The notes: a model not told the origin generated them from the sequence alone. A DNA stretch of 51,278 bases from Nitrospirota bacterium (GCA_021789595.1 JAJYJJ010000015.1:1-51278); one strand, 5' to 3'. Counted from the stretch's first letter, positions 34,277 through 43,335 are shown. Program-made: numbers and translations.

Positions 34277-35082
34277 TTCTTCTTTGCCATTTCCCTCAGT
34301 TTGGCCCTCGCTGTTTTCGCTTCCTCCGACTTTGGGAAACGCTCTATTACCCTGTTCAGGTCTACCCTTGCCGTCTTCTTATCGCCTATTGCCCAAAATG
34401 ATAACCCTTGTTTTAAAAGGGCGGCTGCAACCTTTCCGCTCTTAGGAAAATTCTTTATCACATCCTCATAGGCAAGGATTGCATTGTCATAGTCCTTTTC
34501 CTTGAAATAGGTTTCGCCTATCCAGAACTGGGCATTAGGGGCATTTTCGCTCTTTGGAAATTCCTGAAGGATCCTCTTGAACTTATCCCTCGCCACCTTT
34601 GTCTTATTTGCGTTAAAGGCATCCATGGCACTGTTGTAGATATACTGCGGATCATTCTGTTTCTTGGCCTCCTCTGCTGCCTTTTCCTTCTGTGCTGCCT
34701 CTATTATGGAAAGCCTGTTCTGAAGATCATTTACCTTAGCCTCAAGCGCTGTGAGCCTTGAATTGAGGACATCCTTGCCTGTGTTTATCCCCTTAAGGGA
34801 CGTCTCGATATGGTGGCTTTCCTCATCAAGCCGGCCGTTGAGCCTTTCCACATCGCTGTTGAGGCTGTCAACCCTCGAGAGCATGTCTGCCTGACTCTTC
34901 TTTATGGCATCGAGTGTCTCATCATAGTTTTGCACCTTTGCCCTGAGGTCCTTTATGGCAGCCTTTGTCTCATATACCCCCATCTTTGCATCATTTACAT
35001 CGTTCTGTAACTGCTGGACATCGCCTGATGTTGCACAGGCAGATAAGAAAAAACTTATACCGATAATAAGCAGCCGTTTCAT
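34273..35082 (-). CDS. cpoB: Cell division coordinator CpoB (YbgF), lipoprotein form
   Basis: Periplasmic Tol-Pal partner coordinating peptidoglycan synthesis and outer-membrane constriction. The 269 residues begin with a lipoprotein signal (ISFFLSAC, Cys16); homologs often have a cleavable signal instead. A long coiled coil (about 20-135) precedes a C-terminal TPR domain (AFNANKTKVARDKF, FWIGETYFKEKDYDNAI, ALLKQGLSFWAIGDKKTA). Follows pal by one base and overlaps moaA. Confidence 0.9.
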   Translation of the reverse strand: MKRLLIIGISFFLSACATSGDVQQLQNDVNDAKMGVYETKAAIKDLRAKVQNYDETLDAIKKSQADMLSRVDSLNSDVERLNGRLDEESHHIETSLKGINTGKDVLNSRLTALEAKVNDLQNRLSIIEAAQKEKAAEEAKKQNDPQYIYNSAMDAFNANKTKVARDKFKRILQEFPKSENAPNAQFWIGETYFKEKDYDNAILAYEDVIKNFPKSGKVAAALLKQGLSFWAIGDKKTARVDLNRVIERFPKSEEAKTARAKLREMAKKK

Positions 35083-35083
35083 C

Positions 35084-35620
35084 TTACTGGATTACAAAAT
35101 GGTCTCTACGGTTTTTTGCCCAGCACTCTTCATTGTGCTCTGTGCAGAGAGGTTTCTCTTTACCGTAGCTTATGGTTGCAATCCTGGCCGGGGAGATGCC
35201 AAGGGAAACAAGATAATCCTTTGCTGCCTTTGCCCTCTTCTCGCCAAGTGCAAGGTTATACTCGATGGTTCCGCGCTCATCACAGTTGCCTTCTATCAGT
35301 ACCTTTACATTCCTGTTCTTCGAGAGCCATCCTGCAATCTTCTCAAGCACAGGCTTTGCATCATCCTTTATATTGTATCTGTCAAAGTCAAAATGTATGT
35401 CTGAGAAGATTGATTTGGCCTCCTCCATTGGGGTTGGAGTTCTTGTCTCCTTTGCGATCTGCTCGCTGACATGCTCGCCGCCTGGCTGTCCTGCAGATTT
35501 GGCACCCTCGCTAACCTTTTGCTGCGGCTGCGTCTCCATCCCCTGCGGCACTGTTGTGGCCGTCCTTTTTGCACATCCAAAGGCAAAAACCAACAGCACT
35601 AAAACCACGAACCTCTTCAT
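35084..35620 (-). CDS. pal: Peptidoglycan-associated outer membrane lipoprotein
   Basis: Anchors the outer membrane to peptidoglycan. The 178 residues begin with a lipoprotein signal (LVFAFGC, Cys16), have a Pro/Gln-rich tether, and end with an OmpA domain (FDFDRYNIKDDAKPVL, VLIEGNCDERGTIEYNLALGEKRA, SYGKEKP). It has its own promoter after tolB. Confidence 0.95.
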   Translation of the reverse strand: MKRFVVLVLLVFAFGCAKRTATTVPQGMETQPQQKVSEGAKSAGQPGGEHVSEQIAKETRTPTPMEEAKSIFSDIHFDFDRYNIKDDAKPVLEKIAGWLSKNRNVKVLIEGNCDERGTIEYNLALGEKRAKAAKDYLVSLGISPARIATISYGKEKPLCTEHNEECWAKNRRDHFVIQ

Positions 35621-35646
35621 CCCTCTACCTCCATAATGTTTTAGAT

Positions 35647-35675
35647 ATATTAGCTCAAAGAGCCTATATTATCAA
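35647..35675 (-). promoter_or_regulatory. Putative pal promoter
   Basis: On the minus strand TTGATA (35675-35670), a 17-base spacer and TAATAT (35652-35647), between tolB and pal. A small hairpin (GCTC/GAGC) lies inside the spacer. A GGAGGTAGAGG Shine-Dalgarno follows before pal. Confidence 0.5.
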
Positions 35676-35696
35676 GCCTTATAAGGTCTCGGTCAT

Positions 35697-36998
35697 CTAC
35701 CTTATCATAGGCGACCATCTCGGCGATACGGCCGTTATGCCCCTGCGGGTTATCATCTTCTGTCCATCGCCATTTGCCCTCATTATGTATATCCCCCTTG
35801 AACCATCCCTGTATGAACTGAAGGTTATATATCTACCGTCTGGAGAAAAGGATGGGTCCTCATTACTGCCTGAGGTTGTAAGCTGTGTTAACCCTGAGCC
35901 GTCAGGATTTATCAGGAATATCTGGAAGGAGCTGCCTATCCTTGCAACATATGCAATCTTATCGCCCCTTGGCGACCACACAGGTGATGTATTATAGCCG
36001 CCTTTAAAGGTCAACCTCCTTATGTCTTTTCCATCAGCATCCATGATATATATCTGAGGACTTCCGCCTCTGTCTGAGACAAATGCAATCTTTGAACCGT
36101 CAGGAGAGAAGGTTGGAGAGACATCTATACCCCTGTGCGATGTCAGCCTCCTTACATCCGAACCTGATGTATCCATTATAAAGATTCCAGGACTGCCGTT
36201 TTTTGATGATGCAAAGGCTATTTGTCTTCCATCAGGTGAAAAGTCGCCAGCAAGGCACATGCCGTGAGATGAAAATAGCTGTCTCATCTTTAATGTATCT
36301 ATATTAAGGAGATATATCCTCCACGACTCGCCGCTCAATGATGAATATGCGATGTGTTTTCCATCAGGCGACCACCTGGGTGAAAGGTCAAGCGAGCCTG
36401 CTGTTACCCTTCTTAAATTTCCTCCGTCCCAATCCATGATATAAATGTCCTTTGTGCCCTTACCTACAATGACACAGGCTATCTTGCTGCGAAATATCCC
36501 GTCCTCACCTGTAATGGCCTTATAGATATCGTTAGAGATACTGTGGGCAACTGCCCTGAGGAATTCAGGTCTTGCCCTATAATTTCCCTTCAAGATCGTT
36601 TTATTTTCGACGGGGTCGTAAAGGGTGGTTTCAACAACGATTTCGCTGTTTATCGTTACCTTACCCTTCAGCACTGCCTCTACGCCAAACCCTATCCAGT
36701 TTTTTGGATCGAATGGGGCGTCAGGGCCTTCAATAAATGCATTGGTGTCCAGATTTTGGAAAAAACCTGTGAAATCAAGGTCATCTCTTATTATCGAGGC
36801 TATCTCCTGTCCCTGATGCGGTCCTGAAAGGTCCTCTATTGCAATGGGGAATCGTTTAAACGCAGGGGCTGTTATGTCAATATAGATCTTTGCCTCAGCA
36901 GTCTCAGGCGAGCAGAAAAGTATAGGGATAAAACTCAATAAGAGTAAAAACACATTAATGCTGAAAATCAGAAAAGCAGAATGCCTTAATGCCTTCAT
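35697..36998 (-). CDS. tolB: Tol-Pal system beta-propeller protein TolB
   Basis: Periplasmic protein that cycles between Pal and TolA during outer-membrane constriction. The 433 residues have an N-terminal signal (hydrophobic stretch to about 34), the TolB N-terminal domain (YIDITAPAFKRFPIAIEDL) and a C-terminal WD40-like propeller with repeated SPDGKHIAY/SPDGSKIAF motifs. Overlaps tolA by four bases. Confidence 0.95.
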   Translation of the reverse strand: MKALRHSAFLIFSINVFLLLLSFIPILFCSPETAEAKIYIDITAPAFKRFPIAIEDLSGPHQGQEIASIIRDDLDFTGFFQNLDTNAFIEGPDAPFDPKNWIGFGVEAVLKGKVTINSEIVVETTLYDPVENKTILKGNYRARPEFLRAVAHSISNDIYKAITGEDGIFRSKIACVIVGKGTKDIYIMDWDGGNLRRVTAGSLDLSPRWSPDGKHIAYSSLSGESWRIYLLNIDTLKMRQLFSSHGMCLAGDFSPDGRQIAFASSKNGSPGIFIMDTSGSDVRRLTSHRGIDVSPTFSPDGSKIAFVSDRGGSPQIYIMDADGKDIRRLTFKGGYNTSPVWSPRGDKIAYVARIGSSFQIFLINPDGSGLTQLTTSGSNEDPSFSPDGRYITFSSYRDGSRGIYIMRANGDGQKMITRRGITAVSPRWSPMIR

Positions 36999-37681
36999 GG
37001 CGTAAACCTCACCCCAATATCGAGCTCTGAAGTGTCCCCTGGAATAGGCGGCAGGGGGTTTGCTTTGGCTATTGCCCTCAGGGCAGATGTGTCAAACAAA
37101 GGGTCACCTGAGGACTTTTCTATCTTCTTATCAACAATCCTGCCGTCTTTCAGTATCCTTATTGATACTATAGTCTCAAGATTACTGTTTGCAGGGCCGG
37201 AAAAGGCCCACTGTGCCCATATCTTATGTCTTACAAGGTCAATGTATGTCCCGCTACTTTCTGAGCCCTTTTCACCTGTCCCTGATGCGCCTGTTTGAGG
37301 TATGTTCTGAGATCTGCCCAGTGTTATAATCTTCCTCAACCTTTCAAGTTCTTGAATCCTCTTTATCGCCTTTAATCTGCTTATCTCTCCCTCAACAGCA
37401 TTCTCGGCATTCTGATCTTTGGTCACTTCTTTTTGAGGCAATCTCGGGACGATAGCCTGCTTTGCTACAGGTTGCGCTGTTTTTTTCTCTGCCTTCTGAA
37501 TCGTAGTAGAGGTGCCCTTATTCCCAGGCATCTCTATCGGGCCGACTATGTCAACAAAATAGGGGCTTGGTATATGAAAGACCGGTGTATTTTTCATGGA
37601 TATAAGTATGATGCCTGTCAGGATGGAGGCATGAATCAGGGCAGAGAAAAAGGCGCTCAACCCAAGACTCGGCTCCCTCAT
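36995..37681 (-). CDS. tolA: TolA/TonB-family energy-transducing protein
   Basis: Couples the TolQR motor to the outer membrane. 228 residues: an N-terminal membrane anchor (LSAFFSALIHASILTGIILI, about 8-27), a mixed Pro/Lys and helical middle, and a C-terminal TonB/TolA domain (YIDLVRHKIWAQWAF, VSIRILKDGRIVDKKI, ALRAIAKANPLPPIP). It is short for TolA (E. coli about 420). The position between tolR and tolB supports TolA over TonB. Confidence 0.9.
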   Translation of the reverse strand: MREPSLGLSAFFSALIHASILTGIILISMKNTPVFHIPSPYFVDIVGPIEMPGNKGTSTTIQKAEKKTAQPVAKQAIVPRLPQKEVTKDQNAENAVEGEISRLKAIKRIQELERLRKIITLGRSQNIPQTGASGTGEKGSESSGTYIDLVRHKIWAQWAFSGPANSNLETIVSIRILKDGRIVDKKIEKSSGDPLFDTSALRAIAKANPLPPIPGDTSELDIGVRFTP

Positions 37682-38079
37682 GGCAGTTTTAGTTTTGGCT
37701 CCGTAACCATCCCTAATTTTTCTATCCCCGCCTCCCTTATCTCTCCCATTACCTCAACAACAAATCCGTAGGGGACATCCTTGTCTGCCTTTAGAAATAC
37801 CTCCTTATCAGTCCTGTTTGAAAATATGGCCTTTAGTTTACTGCCAAGCCCTGTGATCTCTATAGGGGTATTGTTTACGTAGATCTTTCTATCTGCCTTT
37901 ACAGTAAGGATAATCCTCTCCTCTGCGGGTAATTCTCTTCCCTTAGCCTTTGGCAGATTAACATCTACACCCTGCTGCATTAATGGGGCAGTGACCATGA
38001 AGATAACGAGAAGGACGAGCATGACATCGACAAGCGGCGTTACATTTATCTCTGAAAGGGCATGTCTTCTCTGTTCCAT
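37678..38079 (-). CDS. tolR: Biopolymer transport protein TolR/ExbD
   Basis: Stator subunit of the proton-driven Tol motor. The 133 residues have the typical start INVTPLVDVMLVLLVIFMV, whose membrane Asp (VDVM) is the proton carrier, and a periplasmic domain (NLPKAKG, YVNNTPIEI, LKADKDVPYGFVVEVMG). Overlaps tolA by 4 bases and follows tolQ by 10. Confidence 0.94.
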   Translation of the reverse strand: MEQRRHALSEINVTPLVDVMLVLLVIFMVTAPLMQQGVDVNLPKAKGRELPAEERIILTVKADRKIYVNNTPIEITGLGSKLKAIFSNRTDKEVFLKADKDVPYGFVVEVMGEIREAGIEKLGMVTEPKLKLP

Positions 38080-38089
38080 ATCCTGTATC

Positions 38090-38734
38090 TCAGACCCCTG
38101 TATTATGGCCTTTGTAGCTGAGCATATAATCTACCAGCTCCTCGGAAAACTCCTCCATCTCAACAGTAATCCTTCGGGCCCTGCTTAAATAATAGTTGTA
38201 GGCAATGACCGCTGGAATGGCAGCAGCAAGGCCTGCAGCAGTTGTAATAAGGGCCTCTGCTATGCCAGGGGCTACAACAGCCAGCGAGGCAGAGCCCATT
38301 CGGCCAATACCTCTAAAGGCGTTCATTATGCCCCATACTGTCCCGAAGAGGCCAATGAAAGGTGTTGTTGTGCCCGTGGTTGCAAGAAATGTAAGGTATC
38401 TCTCAAGCCTCGCACCTTCAAGCCCTTCTAATCTCCTTAGAAATCTCCTCATCTCATCCCTGCTGATACCCCCGGGTTCAGCATACAGTGACCTGAAGAT
38501 GTTTGCAACAGGGCTGAGAAGTAGAGACTTTGTTGTCTGTTGAAGGGCATCAGGGTTTTTGCTCCTTCTGAATGCCTTATAAAATACATCGGATTCTTTC
38601 TGAACCTTCCGGATGAAACTGAATTTATATATGATTATTGCCCATGAGAATATGGAAAAAAACAGAAGGACAGCGAGCACGCCTTTAACAACTGCACCTG
38701 CCTGAAGTATGAGACTTATTGCCGTGTCACCCAT
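38090..38734 (-). CDS. tolQ: Biopolymer transport protein TolQ/ExbB
   Basis: Three-helix inner-membrane subunit of the Tol proton channel. The 214 residues show the first helix (VLAVLLFFSIFSWAIIIY), the conserved TPFIGLFGTVWGIMNAFRGIG and GIAEALITTAAGLAAAIPAVIAYNYY. First gene of the tol operon and preceded by a strong promoter. Confidence 0.95.
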   Translation of the reverse strand: MGDTAISLILQAGAVVKGVLAVLLFFSIFSWAIIIYKFSFIRKVQKESDVFYKAFRRSKNPDALQQTTKSLLLSPVANIFRSLYAEPGGISRDEMRRFLRRLEGLEGARLERYLTFLATTGTTTPFIGLFGTVWGIMNAFRGIGRMGSASLAVVAPGIAEALITTAAGLAAAIPAVIAYNYYLSRARRITVEMEEFSEELVDYMLSYKGHNTGV

Positions 38735-38742
38735 AGATGGGA

Positions 38743-38771
38743 ATTTAAAACAAATCTCACTAAAAAGTCAA
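38743..38771 (-). promoter_or_regulatory. tol operon promoter
   Basis: On the minus strand TTGACT (38771-38766), a 17-base spacer and TTAAAT (38748-38743), just upstream of the tolQ ATG at 38734. Confidence 0.55.
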
Positions 38772-38835
38772 ATGGATTCCTTTCGCAAAATTTTTTTAAC
38801 CATGCCTTCTTTCAGCTTCCCATCTCTTATGCCTT

Positions 38836-40524
38836 TTAATCGACATACGGTCTGATGCCCTTCAGGTTCAACTGGAGGGATTGGCCTCCCTCCCAGTTAT
38901 TTATGCACGGGGTAAACGCTGCATCGACCTTTGTATCCTGTAACCTTTCAAGCATATCACCCATATCAAAACCTATTGTATCAACAGTGTGGAACCGCTG
39001 TCTCAATTTCATCTTCAGGTGGTTGTTTCCAACGATCCTTGGATAGAGTATCTCTAACCCCCTCGCGCCTAAGATAGGTTCTTCATTGCCTGTTCCAAAG
39101 GGCTCAAGAAGTGCAATCTCCTTACACAGGTTGAGGTTTATGTCCTGAAGCTCTATGGATGCATCAATATTAAGCCTTGGGCTCAGGTCTTCCTTATTTA
39201 TAGAATCCATAAATATGGAATTGAGCGTCCTCTTAAAGGCATGGAGCTTATCCGACTGCATCCTCAGACCTGCTGCCTGTTTGTGTCCCCCGTAGGCTAT
39301 GAGGAGCTGTTGGCATTTTTCAAGTGCATTATACAGGTGAAATGCCGGGATGCTCCTTGCAGAGCCCTTTGCAATGCCATCTTTTATGGAGAACAGGAAT
39401 GTAGGCCTGAAAAAAGACTCTGCTATCCTTGAGGCAACAATTCCTATAACACCCGGGTGCCAGTTTTCAGAAGACAGCACTATAACGCCGTTTGCGTCCT
39501 GCATTGCTAACATGCTTAATGCCTCTTGATAAACTGTTCCCTCAATACGCTGTCTTTCACGGTTTTTCTCATCAAGTTCAGATGCAACCATTATCGCCCT
39601 ATCCATATCATCGCTCAGGAGAAGCTCAACAACAGCGCTGGCATTGGCTATACGGCCCATAGCGTTTATCCTCGGTATCAGGCTGAAGGAAAGAAGTCCT
39701 GTGTTTATTTCCCTGTTAGAAAAACCTGATGCTTCAAGCATTGCCTTTATCCCAACCCTCTCACCCCTGTCTATGGCATTAAGCCCATGGGTTACTACTA
39801 CCCTGTTGTCTGAAACAAGGGGAACTATATCAGCTACTGTCCCCAGTGCAACAATGTCCAGTAATTGATATGCATCTGAATGGTTTGAAGAGTCTTGAAG
39901 AAGTGCCTGCGCAATCTTAAAGGCAACGCCAACGCCTGAAAGCTCCTTAAATTTACATCTGCAATCCTCTCTCTTGGGGTTTACCACAGCAAAAGCATCA
40001 GGGATTCCAGCCATTGACGGCTCATGGTGGTCTGTAATTATAACATCAATGCCGAGGGCATTTGCCATCAGCACCTCATCAAATGCCGTGATACCACAGT
40101 CAACGGTCATTATCAGCCCAATGCCGTATGCCTTTGCCATCTCGACTGTATCCTTGTTAAAGCCATAGCCGTCTTTCAATCTGTCGGGTATGTGGTATAG
40201 CGGCTTAAGCCCCAGGCTTCTCAGAGTTGATACCATGAGTGCAGTTGCAGTCAGACCATCTGCATCATAGTCGCCATGGACAAGTATCCCTTCGTTGTTC
40301 CTTATGGCCGACTTCAGCCGCTGGACAGCCTTATCCATATCTGGCAGTAGATATGGGTCTTGAAGATTATCAAGGGATGGATTTAGAAATTCCTTTATCG
40401 CCTCCTGGGTTGTCAATCCCCTGTTGATAAGTATCTGAGAAAAGGCGTTTGAAATGGAGAGCCTTTGTGAGAGGTATCTTAAGAACTCCGCATTTGTCTT
40501 ACTTACCAGCCACTGCCTATGCAC
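38836..40524 (-). CDS. recJ: Single-stranded-DNA-specific exonuclease RecJ
   Basis: 5'-3' exonuclease in recombination and mismatch repair. The 562 residues carry the DHH phosphoesterase motifs: HGDYDADGLTATALM, TVDCGITA, ITDHHEPS and the DHHA1 signature YGGHKQAAGLRM. The length matches the family. It starts one base after secF on the same strand. Confidence 0.95.
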   Translation of the reverse strand: MHRQWLVSKTNAEFLRYLSQRLSISNAFSQILINRGLTTQEAIKEFLNPSLDNLQDPYLLPDMDKAVQRLKSAIRNNEGILVHGDYDADGLTATALMVSTLRSLGLKPLYHIPDRLKDGYGFNKDTVEMAKAYGIGLIMTVDCGITAFDEVLMANALGIDVIITDHHEPSMAGIPDAFAVVNPKREDCRCKFKELSGVGVAFKIAQALLQDSSNHSDAYQLLDIVALGTVADIVPLVSDNRVVVTHGLNAIDRGERVGIKAMLEASGFSNREINTGLLSFSLIPRINAMGRIANASAVVELLLSDDMDRAIMVASELDEKNRERQRIEGTVYQEALSMLAMQDANGVIVLSSENWHPGVIGIVASRIAESFFRPTFLFSIKDGIAKGSARSIPAFHLYNALEKCQQLLIAYGGHKQAAGLRMQSDKLHAFKRTLNSIFMDSINKEDLSPRLNIDASIELQDINLNLCKEIALLEPFGTGNEEPILGARGLEILYPRIVGNNHLKMKLRQRFHTVDTIGFDMGDMLERLQDTKVDAAFTPCINNWEGGQSLQLNLKGIRPYVD

Positions 40525-40525
40525 C

Positions 40526-41437
40526 CTACACCTTTTTAAGAGGTTTATTCCTCTTCCACAGGTATACTATGGGGCTTGCAACAAACACAGAGGAGTATGT
40601 GCCAACGATGACTCCAAGCAGCATCGCTAACGCAAAGTCATGGATTACCTCGCCGCCGAAGAAAAAGAGCGCAAGCGTGACAAGCAAGACAGTTGCGGAT
40701 GTAACAATAGTCCTTGAAAGGACCTCGTTTATGGACTTATTCATTACCTTGTCCAGGGGCTCCTTTGTAAGGAATTTTATGTTTTCTCTTATCCTGTCAA
40801 AGACCACGACCGTGTCGGTAAGGGAATAACCTGCAAGTGTAAGCAGGGCAGTGACGACGATAAGATTTATCTCCCTGCCAAGCAGATAGAATACACCGAG
40901 CACTGCAAGGACATCATGGAAGGTCGCTACAGTTGCCCCTATGCCGAAACTGAACTGGAAGCGCCATGCAATGTATATGAGGATACCTATGATGGCAAGT
41001 GTTATAGCGATTATAGCATCCCTTCTGAGCTTGCTGCCCACGGTTGGCCCGATCTCTGTAGTGCCTTCAACCAAAAACTTGTTATCTGGAAAACTCGCTG
41101 ATATGGCAGATGTTACCCTGCTGGCAGCCTCGCCCATTGGGAGGTCAGTCCTTTTCACCTTTACGAGAACCTCGTCGATATACGGGAAATCCTGAAGCTC
41201 AAAGTTTTTAAGCCCGCCTTTATCAAGTGACGACCTGACCTGGCTCAGGTTTACAGGTTTCTCAAACTTTAAAAGAACGGATGTCCCACCCATGAAGTCA
41301 ATGCCAAGGTTTGCTTCGCCTCTGGCAATTTGTATGATGGCTAACAGACCGATTGCTACAAGTATGCCTGAGAATAAAAATGCATAGTTTCTTCTTCCAA
41401 GGAAATCTATCTTCGTGTTTTTTATAAGCTCTAACAT
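40526..41437 (-). CDS. secF: Protein translocase subunit SecF
   Basis: RND-type accessory of the Sec translocon. The 303 residues show KIDFLGRRNYAFLFSGI at the start, LGIDFMGGTSVLLKFE, GIGATVATFHDVLAVLG, LTLAGYSLTDTVVVFDRIREN and LNRTIVTS-like LSRTIVTSATVLLVT. A GGAGG Shine-Dalgarno precedes it. The usual partner secD is absent from the adjacent positions; upstream is spoIID. Confidence 0.95.
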   Translation of the reverse strand: MLELIKNTKIDFLGRRNYAFLFSGILVAIGLLAIIQIARGEANLGIDFMGGTSVLLKFEKPVNLSQVRSSLDKGGLKNFELQDFPYIDEVLVKVKRTDLPMGEAASRVTSAISASFPDNKFLVEGTTEIGPTVGSKLRRDAIIAITLAIIGILIYIAWRFQFSFGIGATVATFHDVLAVLGVFYLLGREINLIVVTALLTLAGYSLTDTVVVFDRIRENIKFLTKEPLDKVMNKSINEVLSRTIVTSATVLLVTLALFFFGGEVIHDFALAMLLGVIVGTYSSVFVASPIVYLWKRNKPLKKV

Positions 41438-41480
41438 GATGCCTCCAGTAATAAAGACAGTGGATAAAAAATCAGCAATT

Positions 41481-41510
41481 AATATACATAATAACCAGGA
41501 ATTTTATCAA
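41481..41510 (-). promoter_or_regulatory. Putative secF-recJ promoter
   Basis: On the minus strand TTGATA (41510-41505), an 18-base spacer and TATATT (41486-41481), in the 81-base gap between spoIID and secF. Confidence 0.45.
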
Positions 41511-41518
41511 GCATCGTT

Positions 41519-42505
41519 TTAAAAGGCCTTTATGCCCTTAATCGAATCGTATCTTTTTATTACTGTCCCGGGATAAAAGTATTCAAGTATCTCCCTATAG
41601 GTTTCCCCTTGTTTTGCCATCTCAAGTGCACACCACTGGCAAAGGCCGACACCGTGGCCATAACCACTGCCATCAAATATAACTGTATCGTCAACGACCT
41701 TTACCTCAAAATCTGTGCTTGGAAGCTGACTATAGCCAAGCAGTTTTCTCAGGTCTGTTGCCTGAAACTCGTATTTTTTCCCATCATCTGTAATCACTCT
41801 AACTGTCTTGGCCCTGCCTGTCTCTGTAACTGCAATTATCTCCATATCCTTTATGCTCCTTAAATTAAGTGCCCTTTCCACTACATCTATGGGAAACTCT
41901 CTGTGCCATTTTACATACGGCGAGGAACCGCCTGAGCATTCAACAGGCCTTAGATATGGATAATCCTTGCCCCATACATCCATCGGGTCTTCTGTAAGGC
42001 CGACAGAGGTCGAATGGTAAAAGACCGCTATAAGCCCTCCATTATATGTAAGCACCTCATCCTCTGTATCCTTAACAGCCTGTTTGATCCTGAGGTTATC
42101 ATTGTCCCCTTTATATACCTGATGTAAAACAGACGATGTGAGGTAACAGCCGTTATTATTGCTGGCAGTCTTCTGGTAGAGTGCATATGTCCTTGCAAGA
42201 ACCGCCTGGGCCTTGAGCGCTTCTATATCCCATTTTGAACCCATCTCCGCTGCCACAACACCCTCGACATAGTCCTCTATTGGAAGTTCATTTATCACTA
42301 TCAGCCCTTTATCAGTCCTTTTGACATCGATATTCCCCCTGTATCTCACACCATTAACCAGAACCCGCTCATGGCCATTCCAGCCCGCACTCTCGATAGT
42401 TATATGTGCAGCCTTATCATCGGTTATAAGCACCTTGACAGTCTCCTCTGCATAGAGGTTGCATGAAAAGAATATAAGGATGATTGACAGGAGAAGATAT
42501 TTCAT
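41519..42505 (-). CDS. SpoIID/LytB-domain lytic transglycosylase
   Basis: Peptidoglycan enzyme related to sporulation protein SpoIID but common in non-sporulating bacteria. From ATG 42505 the 328-residue product begins with a signal peptide (MKYLLLSIILIFFSCNLYAEE); an open frame from 42631 would add 42 residues from the neighbouring gene. The domain has EDYVEGVVAAEMGSKW with the probable catalytic Glu, LKAQAVLARTYALYQ, and GYGHGVGLCQWCALEMAKQG. Its ATG overlaps the DUF2905 stop (ATGA). Confidence 0.9.
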   Translation of the reverse strand: MKYLLLSIILIFFSCNLYAEETVKVLITDDKAAHITIESAGWNGHERVLVNGVRYRGNIDVKRTDKGLIVINELPIEDYVEGVVAAEMGSKWDIEALKAQAVLARTYALYQKTASNNNGCYLTSSVLHQVYKGDNDNLRIKQAVKDTEDEVLTYNGGLIAVFYHSTSVGLTEDPMDVWGKDYPYLRPVECSGGSSPYVKWHREFPIDVVERALNLRSIKDMEIIAVTETGRAKTVRVITDDGKKYEFQATDLRKLLGYSQLPSTDFEVKVVDDTVIFDGSGYGHGVGLCQWCALEMAKQGETYREILEYFYPGTVIKRYDSIKGIKAF

Positions 42506-42726
42506 TTTCTTCCAAGGAGCCACATGATAAGGGTTAGAAGAAGGCTTAAAAGTATGCTTGTCGCAAGTGGAAGGTAGAATGTGAAATTCTTCCTCTGGAT
42601 GATTATGTCTCCAGGAAGTCGGCCTATCCATGGAAGCCTTCCTGCAAGGAGCATGACTGCACCAACGACAACCATAACTATACCAAAAATAATCAATAGC
42701 CTTCCGAAAAATTGAATATCCTGCAT
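42502..42726 (-). CDS. DUF2905 small membrane protein
   Basis: 74 residues with two membrane helices (LIIFGIVMVVVGAVMLL and FYLPLATSILLSLLLTLIMWLL) joined by the family signature GRLPWIGRLPGDI. Function unknown. Usually encoded near ruvB, spoIID or queuosine genes, as here between queH and spoIID. Confidence 0.92.
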   Translation of the reverse strand: MQDIQFFGRLLIIFGIVMVVVGAVMLLAGRLPWIGRLPGDIIIQRKNFTFYLPLATSILLSLLLTLIMWLLGRK

Positions 42727-42744
42727 AAAGCTTAAAATTAGTCC

Positions 42745-43335
42745 TTAAGTTTTTTCTGAAATATATCTCTCCATCTCGCTGTATATGCAGCCGCAGTATT
42801 TCTGCTGGTAAAGTCCGAGCTCTCTTGACATCCTTCTGCCCTCATTAAACCCCTTCCTGAAGTCTTCAATATAAAATTCGACGGAATACCTGTCCTGCAT
42901 CATCCTGCCTATATCCATAATCATATCAAATTTTTGATATGGGCTCACCAGCAGGGATGTAGTAAAGGCATCAGCGCTCATATCCTTAGCCCTTTTAGCC
43001 GTTTCCTCCAATCTTGTAGTATAGCAGTATTCACACCTGTTATCCTCATTGCCAACCACATTTCTCAAAAATTCTTTCAAGCCGTATTCATCAATATATT
43101 CAACTTTGAATCCCCTCTTGCCCCCCTTTTCTAAAGGGGGGATGGGGGGATTTGTATCTTCAGTATCGCAAAGCATCTCTAATCTCTTCACAGCTTCCAG
43201 CCTGTTTTGGTACTCTGTGTATGGATGTATGTTTGGATTAAACCAGAGACCTCTGATTTCATGGCCGTCTGCCGTGAGCTTGCTGACAGGATACAGGGCG
43301 CAATTGGCACAGCATATATGCATCAGGAGTTTCAT
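42745..43335 (-). CDS. queH: Epoxyqueuosine reductase QueH with repeat insertion
   Basis: Reduces epoxyqueuosine to queuosine in tRNA using an Fe-S cluster. The 196 residues carry the cysteine motifs MHICCANC (Cys8, Cys9, Cys12), CEYCYTTRLEETA and KYCGCIYSEMERY, plus TTSLLVSPYQKFD. Between RLEMLCD and YIDEYGLKEFL about 18 residues (NPPIPPLEKGGKRGF region, near 75-92) have no family counterpart and come from a palindromic repeat inserted in frame. Confidence 0.92.
   Translation of the reverse strand: MKLLMHICCANCALYPVSKLTADGHEIRGLWFNPNIHPYTEYQNRLEAVKRLEMLCDTEDTNPPIPPLEKGGKRGFKVEYIDEYGLKEFLRNVVGNEDNRCEYCYTTRLEETAKRAKDMSADAFTTSLLVSPYQKFDMIMDIGRMMQDRYSVEFYIEDFRKGFNEGRRMSRELGLYQQKYCGCIYSEMERYISEKT
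43109..43152. repeat. Compound palindrome inserted in queH
   Basis: Inner perfect inverted repeat CCCCCCTTT (43121-43129) / AAAGGGGGG (43133-43141) with a 3-base loop; outer arms AATCCCC (43109-43115) / GGGGATT (43146-43152). Open in the queH frame. Resembles the G/C-rich palindrome in moeA in design, though not in exact sequence. Confidence 0.75.
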
